Below, in pieces: positions 23,501 through 35,156 of a stretch of 64,000 bases of DNA. A model generated the notes under the pieces. It saw only the letters and a list, made by a program, of their open reading frames with translations. It did not search any database and was not told the origin of the DNA. Both the position numbers and the translations under genes were made by a program. Position 1 is the first letter of the stretch, and each line of letters starts with the position of its first letter. Where the stretch lies: positions 39,304,082-39,368,081 of the forward strand of contig NC_067122.1 in NCBI RefSeq assembly GCF_021347895.1. Direction: 5' to 3'. The stretch comes from Acanthochromis polyacanthus (taxonomy: Eukaryota > Chordata > Actinopteri > Pomacentridae).

Positions 23501-26081
23501 CGTTGTCTAACAACAGAAGCAAACACATATTTGAATGAGAACAGCTATATTGTGAAGTTGGCTGCATTCATGCACAGCGTAGATGATCACAGACGGAACA
23601 GCAGGAGGTTGAATGGATGTATAAACTGACACTGAGTACAGGAGGCAGGGACCACTTGGCAGCAAGGCCAAAAAGAGAAATTTTTGTCTATGATTGCACT
23701 TTTTATATAGCCAATAATATAAGGCATCTGTTATCATTAACATGTATTTATACTGGTTTTGCCAGATGATATTCAAAACATAAAACAGTGATTTAGTTGG
23801 CTGATCGGTTCATAATTTATTATTTGACACCTAAAAAAGATGAAGATGAAGGAATTTTCCTGTCTTGACAATCCTCACAAAAGGGTGACTATGAAAGCTA
23901 CATGAAAACCTTAAAATTATTTGATTTAAATTTGGCTTAATGCAGACAAATTTTTAAAAGTTAAAAGAAACCTGAATGAAATGATGGATACAGTATATAT
24001 GACAGAGATTTTGGTCCATATCAGCACATATTGTACTCATAAATATGGGCCAGAAGGATGTTCTGATCGTGGGTAAATAGGAAGTTACATCAGCAACCTC
24101 TTGCAGTCTTATGAACACATTTGTGTAAAACCTCTGGTGCAGTTGTCATTCTGGAAAATTACAAAAAGAGAAACCTTTTGAAATATGTGGTGTAGCACAT
24201 TTTAACCCAAACCATGATCCTTTACTTTACTTAACCATGCAGTTTTGATGATTAGAACTCCAGCAAACACAGACAGAAAACATGAGTAAACACTGAGAAA
24301 GAATAAGTGAAAGTGAAGGTCAAACATTAATATTGTAGGAATGTTCAGAGACCGGAATTGAACTAAAGACAACTCGTTGACAGTACATACTTAACTTATT
24401 CCAATCCTGGAATGTTGATCTTTAGCCCATAATGCTCTGCTGAGCCTACTAGAACATAGATGATGTCTCCACTGGCCCATAAGGATGGACTTATCTGATG
24501 AAAATGGGTTGATAACATCTGGAATTTGTGTTTAATTATGTACACGTTGGTTGAGTATCAGGACGTCTGCAAGAGCCAATAATTATGACAGATATTTAGC
24601 TCGATAAAATATCATTATGCAGCTAAATTGGTTGTAGTGTTTATTCAACATTTCACTAAAGGTACTAATAAATCCTAAAAAAGTTCAATCTTGAGTAACA
24701 TTTTGAAGAGTCAAGCCAATACTCACATTAAAGGACCTCTTATGAGACAGAAAATGGCAAAAACATCATTTTAAACCCACAGATTCTGTGCAGTGTGTGT
24801 GAGTTCCTCCCAATGACATTTGTTCATGTGTGTATGTGAAGCAAGCTTGCATTCACTGAGACTTTTTACCAAGTCCTGTTGTACCCTTTTTAACTGTGAC
24901 CCTGCGATGGCCACTATTAAGTTTAGTTCTGCTGTGACATTTTGTAGCTTTACTGTAAATGCCAGTGATGTTACAAATACTGTTTAAAATACACCCCTTT
25001 GAATGTGGATTATTACGGTCTTTTATAACACCGGACATGGTTATATAATTGAAGAAAAACATAACCTTCGCTTTACCATACTGCACCATGCAGACACAAT
25101 GAATATATTTTAAAACAGACCTTGCAAGACACGTATCAGGATTAAAAATAGATTCATGCAAAGTTTACAAGAGCGAAACTCAGTTTGACAGGAGTTGTTA
25201 CTGTTAGAGGAAGTCGTACATCACTTTCTGAGATGAACTTTTCCTAAGAGTTTTGACATTTGAATATGGTTATGAGGTCACTAAAGGAGAACATTATTTA
25301 AATCTCTTTTTCCCCACCTTCTGTCAGCTAAAGGATGTGTATGGAAAACCAAACACATTATAATTCCGCCAGTAATTCTTCTACATCAAAACTGTAGCAG
25401 CTACTCAGATGTGGATCTGGTTTCCTACCTGTTGAAAGAGGAGGCTAAAAAGTGATACCACCTGACAGCTGATGTTTTTTGGGTTCCTGTGTTGTCAGTG
25501 TTTGGTGTCAAAATTTCAGATTATTCCTCAAGATAAACTTTTTCCACTCTGTGACATCCATTCACAGGTGTGACAGGAATGCCCCGTGGACTGTATTTCT
25601 GTCAGGTTCCTGCTATACTTGGTGATTCTATGTGTGTGAGTTATGTAACAAGTCCAGGGCATAAATGTATAATAGCTTGACATTTTAATCACATGTCTAC
25701 AATCCACTGTGTGCACCTCCTTCGTATGAATCACAGCATGAGACAGCCAACACGGAGCTATGTAAATGTTAACATGGATTATGTTCACTTTCCAATTACA
25801 CGTAAATGGATATTTAAACAGCCTTAAGTAAACATAAATGGAGAAACACAACCTTTTGTTAACCTACAGACAGCAGCAGTTGCTGAGAAGATCAGCTAAT
25901 GGCAATGTGCTGTGATTTAATATTTGTATGTTTTCATTCTTCGCTTTTCAAAGTATCATGGCCGTTATGTTCAAGTGCATAATTAGCTTTAGAAACAGAC
26001 AGATTCACTTGTCTCTCTGACAGGAAAACACTTCCTGATGTAGGTGAGATTGAAGACAAAACTCATTAAATAGAATTAAAA

Positions 26082-26083
<2 letters not shown>
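20600..26083. other. No gene seen
   Basis: This is 5.5 kb of AT-rich sequence with no frame that matches a known domain, no clear exon with splice sites, and no inverted repeat that I could detect by eye. Confidence 0.45.

Positions 26084-26162
<79 letters not shown>
26084..26162 (+). repeat. (GT)n microsatellite
   Basis: An essentially uninterrupted tract of about 40 GT units. Confidence 0.97.
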
Positions 26163-26164
<2 letters not shown>

Positions 26165-26440
26165 GTTTTGTTTTTACCTTATTAACAAGATCAGGGGGTG
26201 TTTTTTATGAGTTAGTGGACAAATCACAAGAACAGTAAGCAGTCAACACCGTAACTCAGCATTTCCACCTTGAAACTGCAGTTGACCGTCTGAAAAACAG
26301 ATTTTCAGGGATTCACAGACAGTAAGGATAGCATTTGGTCATCTTATGTGGAGGTAGTTTTCCATATTGTGCATGTACCTAAATATTCTGTAACTTTTAG
26401 AGACCTAGTACTGCCTACCTCTGCATTCCAACTTTGCCTC

Positions 26441-26765
26441 ATTATCTATACATCGCTTAATCCTCATTAGAGTCGCGGGGGAGCTGGACTCTATCCCAGC
26501 TGAATTGGGGTGAAGTCAGGGGACACTCTGGAGAGGACACCAGTCTATGACAGGGCTACATATACAGACAAACACTCACACTCACATTCACACCTACGGA
26601 CAGTTCAGTTACCAAATTAACCTTAGCATGTTTTTGGACTGTGGCGGAGTACCCGGAGAAAACCCATGCATGCAACATGCAGAAAGATCCTGGGAAGGCC
26701 GAGATGTGAACCAGGGATCTTCGAGCTGCAAGATGAAAGTACGAACCACCAAGGCACTATGCAGC
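26441..26765 (-). repeat. Second copy of the (GGAT)n-tailed retroposon family
   Basis: The reverse complement carries the same core as the copy at 13.4 kb, including a diverged GGATCTTTCTGCATG, the TCCAAAAACATGCTAAGG block, GGGATAGAGTCCAGCTCCCC and TTAAGCGATGTATAGATAATG. The (GGAT)n tail has decayed and I see no clear target duplication, so it is probably older than the other copy. Confidence 0.75.
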
Positions 26766-27029
26766 CCTCTTATCTCAACATGTCTGTATTTGTTCTCTGC
26801 CCAGTAACTGCTTTAGTATCAAGCTTTTATTGCTCCATTATGCTGTAGTGTAGTATTACACTTGTGAAATAAACAAAGGTCGACCTGACCGGGGGATGGA
26901 GAGACAGCTTCAGATTGAAGGTTCTTGTACTGCGCTCTGGATTACTGTCAGGACTCGGATAGTCATACAACAGTCATCATTAAATGAAATAACAGTTGCG
27001 CTTTTTCTGATAACCTAAAATGACCTCTC

Positions 27030-27800
27030 GTCATTAGATAGCGGACTCATACAAATACCTGGGTGTTCACCTCAACAACAAACTGGACTGGTCACACAAC
27101 ATAGAGGTCCTGTACAAGAAGGGCCAAAGTCATCTCCACTTGCTGAGGAGACTGAGGTCCTTTGGAGTGTGCAGGACTCTGCTCCGGACATTCTATGACT
27201 CTGTGGTAGCGTCTGCTGTTTTCTATGCAGTGGTCTGCTGGGGAGCAGGGAGCACTGAAAGGGACAGAAAGAGACTGAACAGACTGGTCAGGAGGGCCGG
27301 TTCTGTGCTGGACTGTTCCTTGGACTCCATAGAGGAGGTGGGTGAGAGGAGGATGTTGGCAAAGCTCACATCCATCATGGACAATCCCTCTCACCCACTG
27401 CATGACACTGTGGAGTCTCTACGTAGCTTTTTCAGCAGCAGACTGAGACACCCAGCATGCAAGAAGGAGCGCTATCGCAAGTCATTCATTCCATCTGCTA
27501 TAAGACTTTATAACACCAGCATCACTAGCTGATGTTTACATAAAACTGGACTCCATCACATCATCCTTTACCACATAATCTGCACAGTTCTTGCACCATT
27601 TGATTTTTTCTTGTACTTTACATCATTTTATAAGTCACTTTTTCCATCCTACACGCTTGAACTTACTGTGAATATTATTATGCTTATAATTATATTGTTG
27701 TTTATTGCTGCTCATACTGTATGCTGTGTGCTGCTGTAACATGGGAAATTTCTACAGACACGGGGAGTAATAAAGGATTATCTTATCTTATCTTATATAA
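27030..27800 (+). mobile_element. 5'-truncated L2/Rex-like LINE
   Basis: This copy contains the last part of the reverse-transcriptase ORF, an AT-rich 3' UTR, and the tail GGGAGTAATAAAGGATTATC followed by (TTATC)n at 27777-27797. Only the distal quarter of a LINE is present, the usual result of abortive target-primed reverse transcription. Confidence 0.75.
27043..27532 (+). pseudogene. C-terminal part of a LINE reverse transcriptase
   Basis: The open frame reads SYKYLGVHLNNKLDWSHNIE, the conserved block after the palm of L2/CR1-group reverse transcriptases. It continues through LRRLRSFGVCRTLLRTFYDS and AVVCWGAG (thumb region) to the usual KSFIPSAIRLYN ending before a TGA. The catalytic F/YxDD block and the endonuclease are missing, so this cannot encode an active enzyme. 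The frame itself is uninterrupted, which suggests moderate age. Confidence 0.75.
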
Positions 27801-29470
27801 AAGTCCAAATGAAGCAAAACTACATGTCGCTACTCCAAAAGGACTGTCTCACTGTCATTTACTGTGCAAATTTGCAGCAAAGAGAAGTAGTTCAGAAATG
27901 ATAAAGATAAAAAAAAATGTGAAAAGAGGCAAAGCAGCCACAACAACCACTTACAATCCTGGTTCAGGCCAAAAGACAAAGAAATGACGCATCTGAACAC
28001 ACTGCAGCAGAATGAGTCCATGTTTCCTCAGTGCTTGTTTACAGTTGGACCTGAGCTACTGTCATGTTCTTTTGACCTTTTGTATTACCCACAGCAAACG
28101 GGCTGAAATGCAGACTTCAAATGCTGTAAAAATACCTCTTCTGCAATGAATACGGCCAGATTGCAGAAGGGGTGCTAAGATGAGAAAAAAAAAATGTTGG
28201 TGTTCTGTGTAATAACATTGCCCTTACCTGAGCCCAGCAGGTGTCTGGTGCAGGACGCAGCTGATTTCATGCACAAGGCAAGTCTGTAAAGTTAATGGGA
28301 TTGTAACTCAGTACAGTGTTTGTGAGTTAATTTGGTGCTGAGCCAGGTGCAGCATGTCAGATGCTTTGATGGAGAGGAAAATGTAGGAATGTGTGGCAGT
28401 TCAAGACCATGAGTATGTTTACTGTGTAGAGGCAATAAATCATCAAAATCAACATTGTCCATTACTGTTTTCAGTTAGTCAGCCAGTCATTTAGCCATCT
28501 GCAGCTTCCAAAGCTGCTGCATTGCAGTAAGGCACAGTTGGATAGTTGTGTGGTGCTGGGCCTGGAGCTCATGGGGGTCATCAAGCTTTTGGTCCACACT
28601 GAGAAAGGGAAATCCATCTGTAATCGCAGGACTGTGCAGGACTGCACGTCCTAATAATGCTGCAGGCTCCCTCCAGGTGGGAGAGCAGTCTCCCCCCTGG
28701 AGCACTGAGGCAAATCTATTTCCCCTTCAGTGAGCCAGTGGTTCGCTCCACCCTCAGAGGAAGCCTGACTCTGCTGTGTATTACAGCGTACCTGCTGTGT
28801 ATGCTGGGGTTTTATAAAGAGGGTGAGTGATCATGTTTTCAACAGGTATCTGTTGTTACCTGCAGGTACAAAGTCATGTCAGTCAGGTTTTCAGAAACTC
28901 ACAGATGAACAGAATTATCAGTTTTAAAATCCAGTCGTACATGCAGGATGTTATTAACTTGATGTGTCATCTCCACAATTTCACATGAGAAAATGAGACA
29001 CAGTTTGACCCATGCAGGTAAGAGTCCATTTCTTCATTTTCCTCTCTGCTGCAGACTGAGCCTTTGTCATACAGTGATGGGCTATTACCAAATCAATTTA
29101 CTACTCCAAACTCCAAACAGGTCATTTAAGATGTTGACTTCTGAAAGAAGAGTGTAATGATAGTGCATAGTTGGTTTTTTCTCATTTTAATTCCAAAAGG
29201 CTTTCAGTTTGACATCCATGTTCATACAACCAATTTGGGACTGTCAGTAATGTTCATTATAGCTGTCCTAGCTGATTATCAGGCCAGATGGGGGGCAGCA
29301 GAAGAAGCTGTAAACAAAACACTGACAGAAAAGAATATTATGGAATAAAGTTCATGTTGGAGACATGTTGATAAATTGGAAACTTGACAAATCTAAGTCT
29401 AATCCTCACGCTCACCTCTGCTTTGTTTTGGTCACCACCAACTCAGGAGGAAATGCTGCACTGTGTTCAC
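27801..29470. other. No gene seen
   Basis: Short frames only. A frame at 28487-28733 overlaps on both strands without domain similarity. Confidence 0.45.
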
Positions 29471-29473
29471 CAG

Positions 29474-30093
29474 GGGCCTGTTTCACGAAGCAGGTTAAAG
29501 AAACTCTGAGTTTAATCCTCAACTCTGAGTTGATCTACGCTTAGATAGAAAACTCTGAGTTTTCGGTTTCACAACGGCTGATTTGAGTTTAATTAACTCG
29601 GAGTAGTTTCACTCGGAGTTAAGCGTGTGCACCGCAACTCTGAAAAGACATCAATGGAGCCCCGATTCGACGAGTCACCATGGCAACGGGGAAGCGAAAG
29701 GCTGCGTTTTTGAACTGGAAATTTTTAACGTGCTTATATGGCGAGTTTGAACACGTTTTTAGAAAGAAGTGCAACACCGTTGCAGCTGCAAAAGAGAGGG
29801 AGACGGCGTGGAGAACATTGCTGCCCGTGTGTGGCTGAAAGTGGGCGGAGACGGAGAGAAACTGGAGGTTTTCTCAGCTAAACCTGCTGGCGACCAGGTT
29901 AAAGTTATAGAGTCTGTTACTGCGGTAACTGATCGAGAGTTTAAGTTACCCCTCTTTGTGAAACAGGCTAGAGTTACCCCTCTGTCTCATGGTTGAGTTA
30001 CCTCGCTTCCTGAAACGGAAAACTCTGAGTTTCCCTCATTTCAGGGTTAACAAACTCAGAGTTTTCAATAAACCTGCTTCGTGAAACAGGCCC
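29474..30093. mobile_element. PIF/Harbinger-type MITE, 620 bp
   Basis: The ends are inverted repeats GGGCCTGTTTCACGAAGCAG and its complement, flanked by a 3-bp duplication CAG (29471-29473 and 30094-30096). Subterminal AAACTCTGAGTTT-type palindromes repeat inside both ends. Three-bp duplications and this GGGCCTGTTTCAC tip are characteristic of Harbinger-derived fish MITEs as I know them. The interior keeps a fragment of the element's own Myb-like gene. Confidence 0.82.
29679..29900 (+). pseudogene. Relic of a Harbinger Myb/SANT-like gene
   Basis: Starting at an ATG near 29679, one frame gives a MATGKRKAAF start followed by KKCNTVAAAKERETAW. A neighbouring frame then continues ENIAARV. Together these resemble the trihelix/Myb-like DNA-binding protein that accompanies Harbinger transposases, where an (E)TAWxxIAxxVN motif is usual. 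The join requires a single-base frameshift around 29808-29815, and the C-terminal half is absent. It is a dead gene fragment kept as MITE interior. Confidence 0.5.
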
Positions 30094-30671
30094 CAGATAA
30101 TTGCTAACACTGTCAGTCTACTGTAGGGAGGTGAGTGGAGGAAAGGTGGTGTACACCTTATCACTGAAAAGAGCTGCCTGTTTTGATTTGAAACAATATT
30201 GTTCAGAGCACTGAGACTGAACCAAAAGGGCAGTAGAGTGAGCTTAATAACCAAAACATGAAAAAGAAAAATTATGAGACAGTCCGTAGAGCGAATGGAA
30301 TCTGCAGAGTGTGGTGAATGTTTCAGTAGGGTTCTTTATTAAGAGTGACACCTTCAAATTTACACATAAACCTTTGATCTAATGTTAATATGAAAACATA
30401 TTTATACAACTTCAAGAAAATGGTTTTACGGTTACATATGATCAGAAAGATGGAGACAGTGCTCTTAGTTGATCTTATGATATACAAGACAACATTACCA
30501 CAGTGACGATCTCTATAAACTATTTATGACACTGTTGTAGTTTTACTACATGTTCCAGCAACTGAGCTCATAAATTAGTTTGCCAGGGTTAGGGGTTGTC
30601 AACCCCATCTTAGAGTCTCCACAAATGGATGCACTAAAGTTTACTAAGCTATACTATAAACATGAGCATTA
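30094..30671. other. No gene seen
   Basis: AT-rich spacer between the Harbinger MITE and the nested transposon block. Confidence 0.5.
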
Positions 30672-30738
30672 TAGGCTGCATTGGGACCATGGAAAAAGTG
30701 CCTAGAAAGTGAATTTCGTTCCACTCACGTGGATCTAC
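30672..30738 (+). mobile_element. Tail fragment plus end site of the direct-repeat element (head-to-tail junction)
   Basis: Bases 30672-30717 match the 3' end of the minus-strand copy at 45.8 kb (shared ATTGGGACCAT.GAAAAAGTG and CCTAGAAAGTGAATTTCG). They are followed directly by the 21-bp end site GTTCCACTCACGTGGATCTAC (30718-30738), after which the 5' head of the element begins. A tail joined to a head through one end site is what a circle junction or tandem insertion would leave. Confidence 0.65.
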
Positions 30739-30800
30739 ATGAACTCTGCTTTATAAGATATATCGATTGCTAATTAGTACCACAAAAAAGTTTCTACTCA

Positions 30801-31109
30801 GAATCAGAATCAGAATCACTTTATTCATCCCCGAAGGGAAATTCAGTTGTCAGGGTTCTTATCTGTTTAATTTTGAATTGAATAGCCTGACTGCTGATGG
30901 CAAGAAAGATTTCCTAAATCTTTCTGTCCTGCAGCACAGGGATAGGAGCCGTCCACTGATGTTTCATTGTTTATTGAGGCAGATGTGAAGTGGATGATCC
31001 ATGTTTGTCAGAATGGCCTCCATCTTGCTCAGTGCCCGTCTCTCCACCTCATCCTCCAATGTCTTCAATCCGATTCCAACCACAGAGCCGGCTTTTTTAA
31101 TCAGTTTGT
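30801..31109 (-). mobile_element. L2-like LINE 3' fragment inserted in the element head
   Basis: A 6-bp duplication TACTCA flanks it (30795-30800 and 31110-31115), and the uninterrupted empty site exists in the homologous copy at 46.1 kb. On the minus strand the sequence encodes an RT C-terminus (KMEAILTNMDHPLH, ERFRKSFLPSAVRLFN) with an in-frame stop, then GGGGATGAATAAAGTGATTC and a (TGATTC)n tail. A related copy lies at 47.1-47.4 kb. Confidence 0.85.
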
Positions 31110-31228
31110 TACTCACCGTTTCCAGTCATTTTTTTAATAATTAGCGTTTTTGTGTCGGTCTTTTTTACTGTGGCATAGTGATATTTACACGGGCGGACTA
31201 GGATTTGCAGTGCGTGCAGCGGTTTTTG

Positions 31229-31243
31229 GTCACGTGGACCAAT
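31229..31243 (+). promoter_or_regulatory. Conserved E-box/CCAAT block upstream of the element ORF
   Basis: The string GTCACGTGGACCAAT lies about 45 bases before the first ATG (31287). It is kept unchanged in the opposite-strand copy at 45988-46002, although surrounding bases differ. It contains a CACGTG E-box and a CCAAT box. A promoter role is inferred from position and conservation. Confidence 0.45.
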
Positions 31244-31286
31244 AGGAGACGAGTCCTGTTGCCGTGGAATCAGATAAACACCCAAC

Positions 31287-32370
31287 ATGGCGTCGACTAT
31301 ATCTCGCACAGATACAGCGAAGATGACAAAAAGAAAAGAAAGACAAGGAAACTCCCTTCCAAAGTTACTAAAAAAGGATCAAAATGATGCTATATGCATC
31401 TCACAGATGTCCAGGGCGAAGACGTGCAGGACTTTACATGGAAACGGTGGGAAACTTACAGAACCTGCGTTAGACAATGGCTTTCTCTATATATTTTTTA
31501 AACAGCTGTTGCAGAAGGCTGCTGAGCTGAAGGAGGACTCCAGTGTGCTTTTGCACATTAAAGAAAAAGACTGTGTGACCCTGGAGGTGCGGTACCACAG
31601 GACCTGTTACACACAGCACACAAAGTTTTTGTCAAGGCCTATGGAAACAAGTACTGCAACCCCAGATGAAGCGTGAGTTATTACAATGCATTAACATTTT
31701 ATTACACATTTTACATTTCAAAATGAGGCATTGACAAACAACATAGTCTTTAGTTTGTTTAACTGTAGTTCTGAAAACCTATTTGATAATTTTATTCAGG
31801 AAAAATTGGCGGAATAGACAGGTTTAGATTATCTTGATTGGATGATTATGTAAATATGACATGGCTGCAACAGTTTATACATGCTTTGTGTGTGTGTGCA
31901 TGCGCGTTTTTCAGAACTGAAACACCCTTCACTGACAGCTACAATTTCTTCTGTGAGACTGTCATCCGTCAAAGGATTATAGTTGACCAGGAAGTGCTGC
32001 GAATGGACAAGCTACGAAAGACATTCGTGGACATAGTGAAGAATCAAGAGGGTCTTGATGCTTCAGAATACAGGTAACAGAAATATCATGCGTCTCTCTC
32101 ACGGTTCTTGTAAACAAAAAAAGTAAATACTACAAGGTTAATTGTTATTTACTTATTCTCACAAAAAAGGGTATGCGCGTATGTTTATGTAAACACACAC
32201 GTGCATGCGTACACACATACTCATCTTTCCCCATATTTTTTGTGTTTCAGGCAGGATCTACAGAAGAGGCGGCTGACGCGTGACTTCCCGCAGCTCACTT
32301 TCCACTGCCCTGCCAAGAGAAACATCAGTGAACTTGTTTTTGTTGAGACACTGTCAGCTGATAGACTATG
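31287..32370 (+). pseudogene. ORF of the direct-repeat element, three candidate exons
   Basis: Exon 1 starts at an ATG (31287) and runs to a GT donor near 31672. Exon 2 is about 31915-32073 (TETPFTDSYNFFCETVIRQR onward) with AG and GT borders. Exon 3 starts after TTTCAG at 32250 and ends at TGA near 32368. Exon 1 has a basic, NLS-like start, a WKRWETYRTCVRQW stretch in one frame and VRYHRTCYTQHTKF in another. The HRxCY style resembles a putative zinc-binding domain seen in proteins of several invertebrate and fish transposons. Compared with the other copy there is a one-base loss soon after the ATG and a CGA-to-TGA change near 31385, so this copy is broken. No catalytic domain was recognised. 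Confidence 0.45.
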
Positions 32371-32700
32371 ACAAAAGATACCTCCACAGTCAGGTACATC
32401 TACTGAGTCCACTGAGGTAAGTCAAGCTGAAAGCCAAACTGAAAGTGACAGGGAACACATGGCTAGCACAACATCTGGATGACTAAAAATCCTGCCCCTG
32501 ATAGTGTTTTGCAGATAGTCCACTGTAGTTGCAAGACAACCAAATGTGAAACTGAAAGATGTTCTTGTATGTCTGCAAGACTGTCTTGTACAGTATTTAT
32601 GTTGGTGCCAAGCATGTGAGAATGTTTCAAAAGAAACAGAGGACACCTGTATGGGATGATGACTTTGATGAAAGTGATATTGATGAGTAATATACTCACC

Positions 32701-33351
32701 ATGTCACCATGTACAGTTTTTCTTTTTCTTTCTTTCTTTCTTTTTTTATATTTGTATGTGTATTAATCTATATTTTCATATTCAGAGACACTGTCGTATT
32801 TGAATAAATGTTTTATACCATACTTGTGAATGACTCTGACCTTTTGTGCATTTATTTTTTGTCTTATTCCATTTTTGCCATTATTCCGATTTAGGAGGGC
32901 GTGGTAGCAATTCGGTTGATTTTCAGCCATTTATGGCCATGATGTGCATTTTTTATTTTATATCTTTCATTACACAGTAGGTTGTGATGTTTTTAATATA
33001 TGACACATAAGGTTTTAGCTAAATTTACTATATATTTCATTGTGCTGGGTGCAAATCACTTAAGTTGAAGCGTTTCCTTCAAGAAATTAGCTACATTTCT
33101 CACTCTGAATTCACCTATGTATACACTAAGGCACCAATACTTGTTTCAAATGTTTGGTAGATGTGTTTATGACATTTGATAAAGATTTTGTGTTGCCAGA
33201 ATTAACATAGCACTTAGAACAAGCAAAAACAGCAGCACCAGATTTTCATTTTTTGGGTATTCTCATAAAGATACATTTCTGGCTGGTGACAAAGTTCGGA
33301 CAAATATTCTAAGTAGAACTTTTAACCCAGAGTCTAGAAGGGTATTGTCTA
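32701..33351. other. No gene seen; possible 3' part of the direct-repeat element
   Basis: AT-rich with a TTTC-rich stretch (32718-32745) and an AATAAA near 32803 that could end the preceding transcript. Nothing else is recognisable. Confidence 0.4.
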
Positions 33352-33511
33352 TGAAAAAGAAGACGTTTGTCTTCTTCCGGTGTGGCGCTGCTCTGCTGGC
33401 GACCTGGACTCGTGCTGCTGCTGTCATCTCTTGGTTTTATTTAATGTTTTAAATGTTGTCCTATAGTTTTGAGTTGTGTGACTGCAACAAGTTTTTGTTG
33501 GACTGACCACC

Positions 33512-34988
33512 ATGGCGACTTTTGCACAAAGATTACTTCTGGCGCTGATTGTTTGGGAACTGTTAGCGTTCTGTCTAACAGCTGCTCATACACGTGCAGA
33601 GACGAAGCAGCTACTGTGCTACTCCAAAAGCACACTGCTGTCCCTCCGTACTTTGGGAGCAGCCCCTCCGACTGATCTACCCGACGATGTGAAAATTCAA
33701 CCGGCCAGAGGCAGACGACGGCGAAGAGGCAGGAGAGGGGGAATACGGCAGCGTCTCCGGCGGAGAGGGAACAGACCACCGCTGCCCAGCCTGTTACTCA
33801 GCAACGTCAGATCGCTGAAGAACAAGATGGAGGAGCTCCGCGACAAGAGCAAGGTCTGCTTCGAGTACAGGGAATCAAGTGTGATGGTGTTCACAGAAAT
33901 CTGGCTACATCGAGATATTCCAGACTCTCTCATTGAGTTGGAGAGTTTGTCTCTCATCCGAGCAGACAGAACGGATCTGTCAGGGAAGAGCCGGGGGGGC
34001 GGGCTCTGTCTGTTTGTGAATGACAGCTGGTGTAGGAACTACACTGTTAGAGAGACTGTATGCACGGCCGATGTAGAACTACTGTGCCTGTCGTTGAGAC
34101 CTTTCTACCTTCCCAGAGAGTTTGGAAATGTTCTAATATGTGCGGTGTATGTTCCTCCCAGCGGAAACGCGGCTGGAGCTGCTATTCAAATAGCAGACTG
34201 TGTTCATCAACAACTACAACGCACTCCAGGAGCCCCGATTGTGATTCTTGGGGATTTTAACCATTGCAAGCTGGAACTATCTCTCCCTGGATTCGAACAA
34301 TATGTGACATGCGACACACGACACAACAGAGTCTTAGATAAATGTTATGGAAACATAAAAAACGCATACACTGCAAAACCACTACCCCCACTGTCAAACT
34401 CTGACCATAATACTGTCCAGTTAATTCCAATTTATAAAGCTGTCTTTAAAAGGAGCAAGCCACAGACTAAGACAGTGCGAGTGTGGGACAAGGACAGCAT
34501 AGAGACACTCAAAGGATCTTTCCTCTGTACAGACTGGGACATATTTTCTAATTTGGAGATTGATGAGGCCACTGAAGCCATAACAGACTACATACATTTT
34601 TGTGTAGACAATGTGGTCACAAAAAAGGACATTACAGTGTACCCTAACAATAAGCCCTACATTACCAAGAGCATAAAGGACTGTATTAATAGGAAAAAGC
34701 TGGCTTTTATAAACAATGACAGAGTGGGACTGAAAATGGTGCAAAGAGAACTCAACCAGAGGCTGAAGGAAGCCAGAAAGCATCATAAGGACACAATAGA
34801 GCACACTTTCATGTCAATGGACTCAAAGAAGCTGTGGGACTCTATGAAGGCCATTACAAATATGAATACTACTAAGAAGCATTTCAGTACGGATGATGAT
34901 CTGAAGAAAGCAAACGAACTGAATGACTTTTTTCTTAGATTTGAAAATCTTGACTTTGCTGAGGAATGTAACAATATAAACCAAACTA
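33512..34988 (+). pseudogene. LINE ORF, N-terminal half: APE-type endonuclease
   Basis: From the ATG the protein opens with a hydrophobic stretch (residues 8-25) and an Arg-rich block (about 65-86). The apurinic-like endonuclease domain follows: SNVRSLKNKMEEL, VMVFTEIWL with its metal-binding glutamate, GGGLCLFVNDSWC, VYVPPSG, ILGDFNH, and the catalytic SDH at residues 297-299 (34400-34408). A linker rich in Lys/Arg helices leads towards the reverse transcriptase. The domain nicks target DNA to prime reverse transcription. The reading frame is open until the hAT insertion cuts it. After the 8-base duplication the frame resumes at 37719 and crosses to 44076. Confidence 0.85.
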
Positions 34989-35156
34989 TAGGGATGTAAC
35001 GATTCATCGAAAATCGATTTAAAATCGATGTAAACTGCGTAAAATGCGCATCGATGTAAAAAATAAAAGCATCGAAACTTTGTTTACGCATGCGCTGAAC
35101 GTCACTACGCATTACGTATAACCGCGGCGGCGGCACCAAACAAACAAGACGCAAAG

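Larger units (their letters stand above)
30718..32700 (+). mobile_element. Unclassified direct-repeat-terminated element, gene-bearing copy
   Basis: The head (30739-31400, minus a LINE insert) is homologous to the reverse complement of 45825-46175. After position 31400 this copy runs on into spliced-looking coding sequence that the other copy lacks. The 3' limit is uncertain: coding similarity fades near 32690 and no end site was found before the LINE starts at 33359. The protein is not identified, so the class of element is unknown. Confidence 0.55.
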
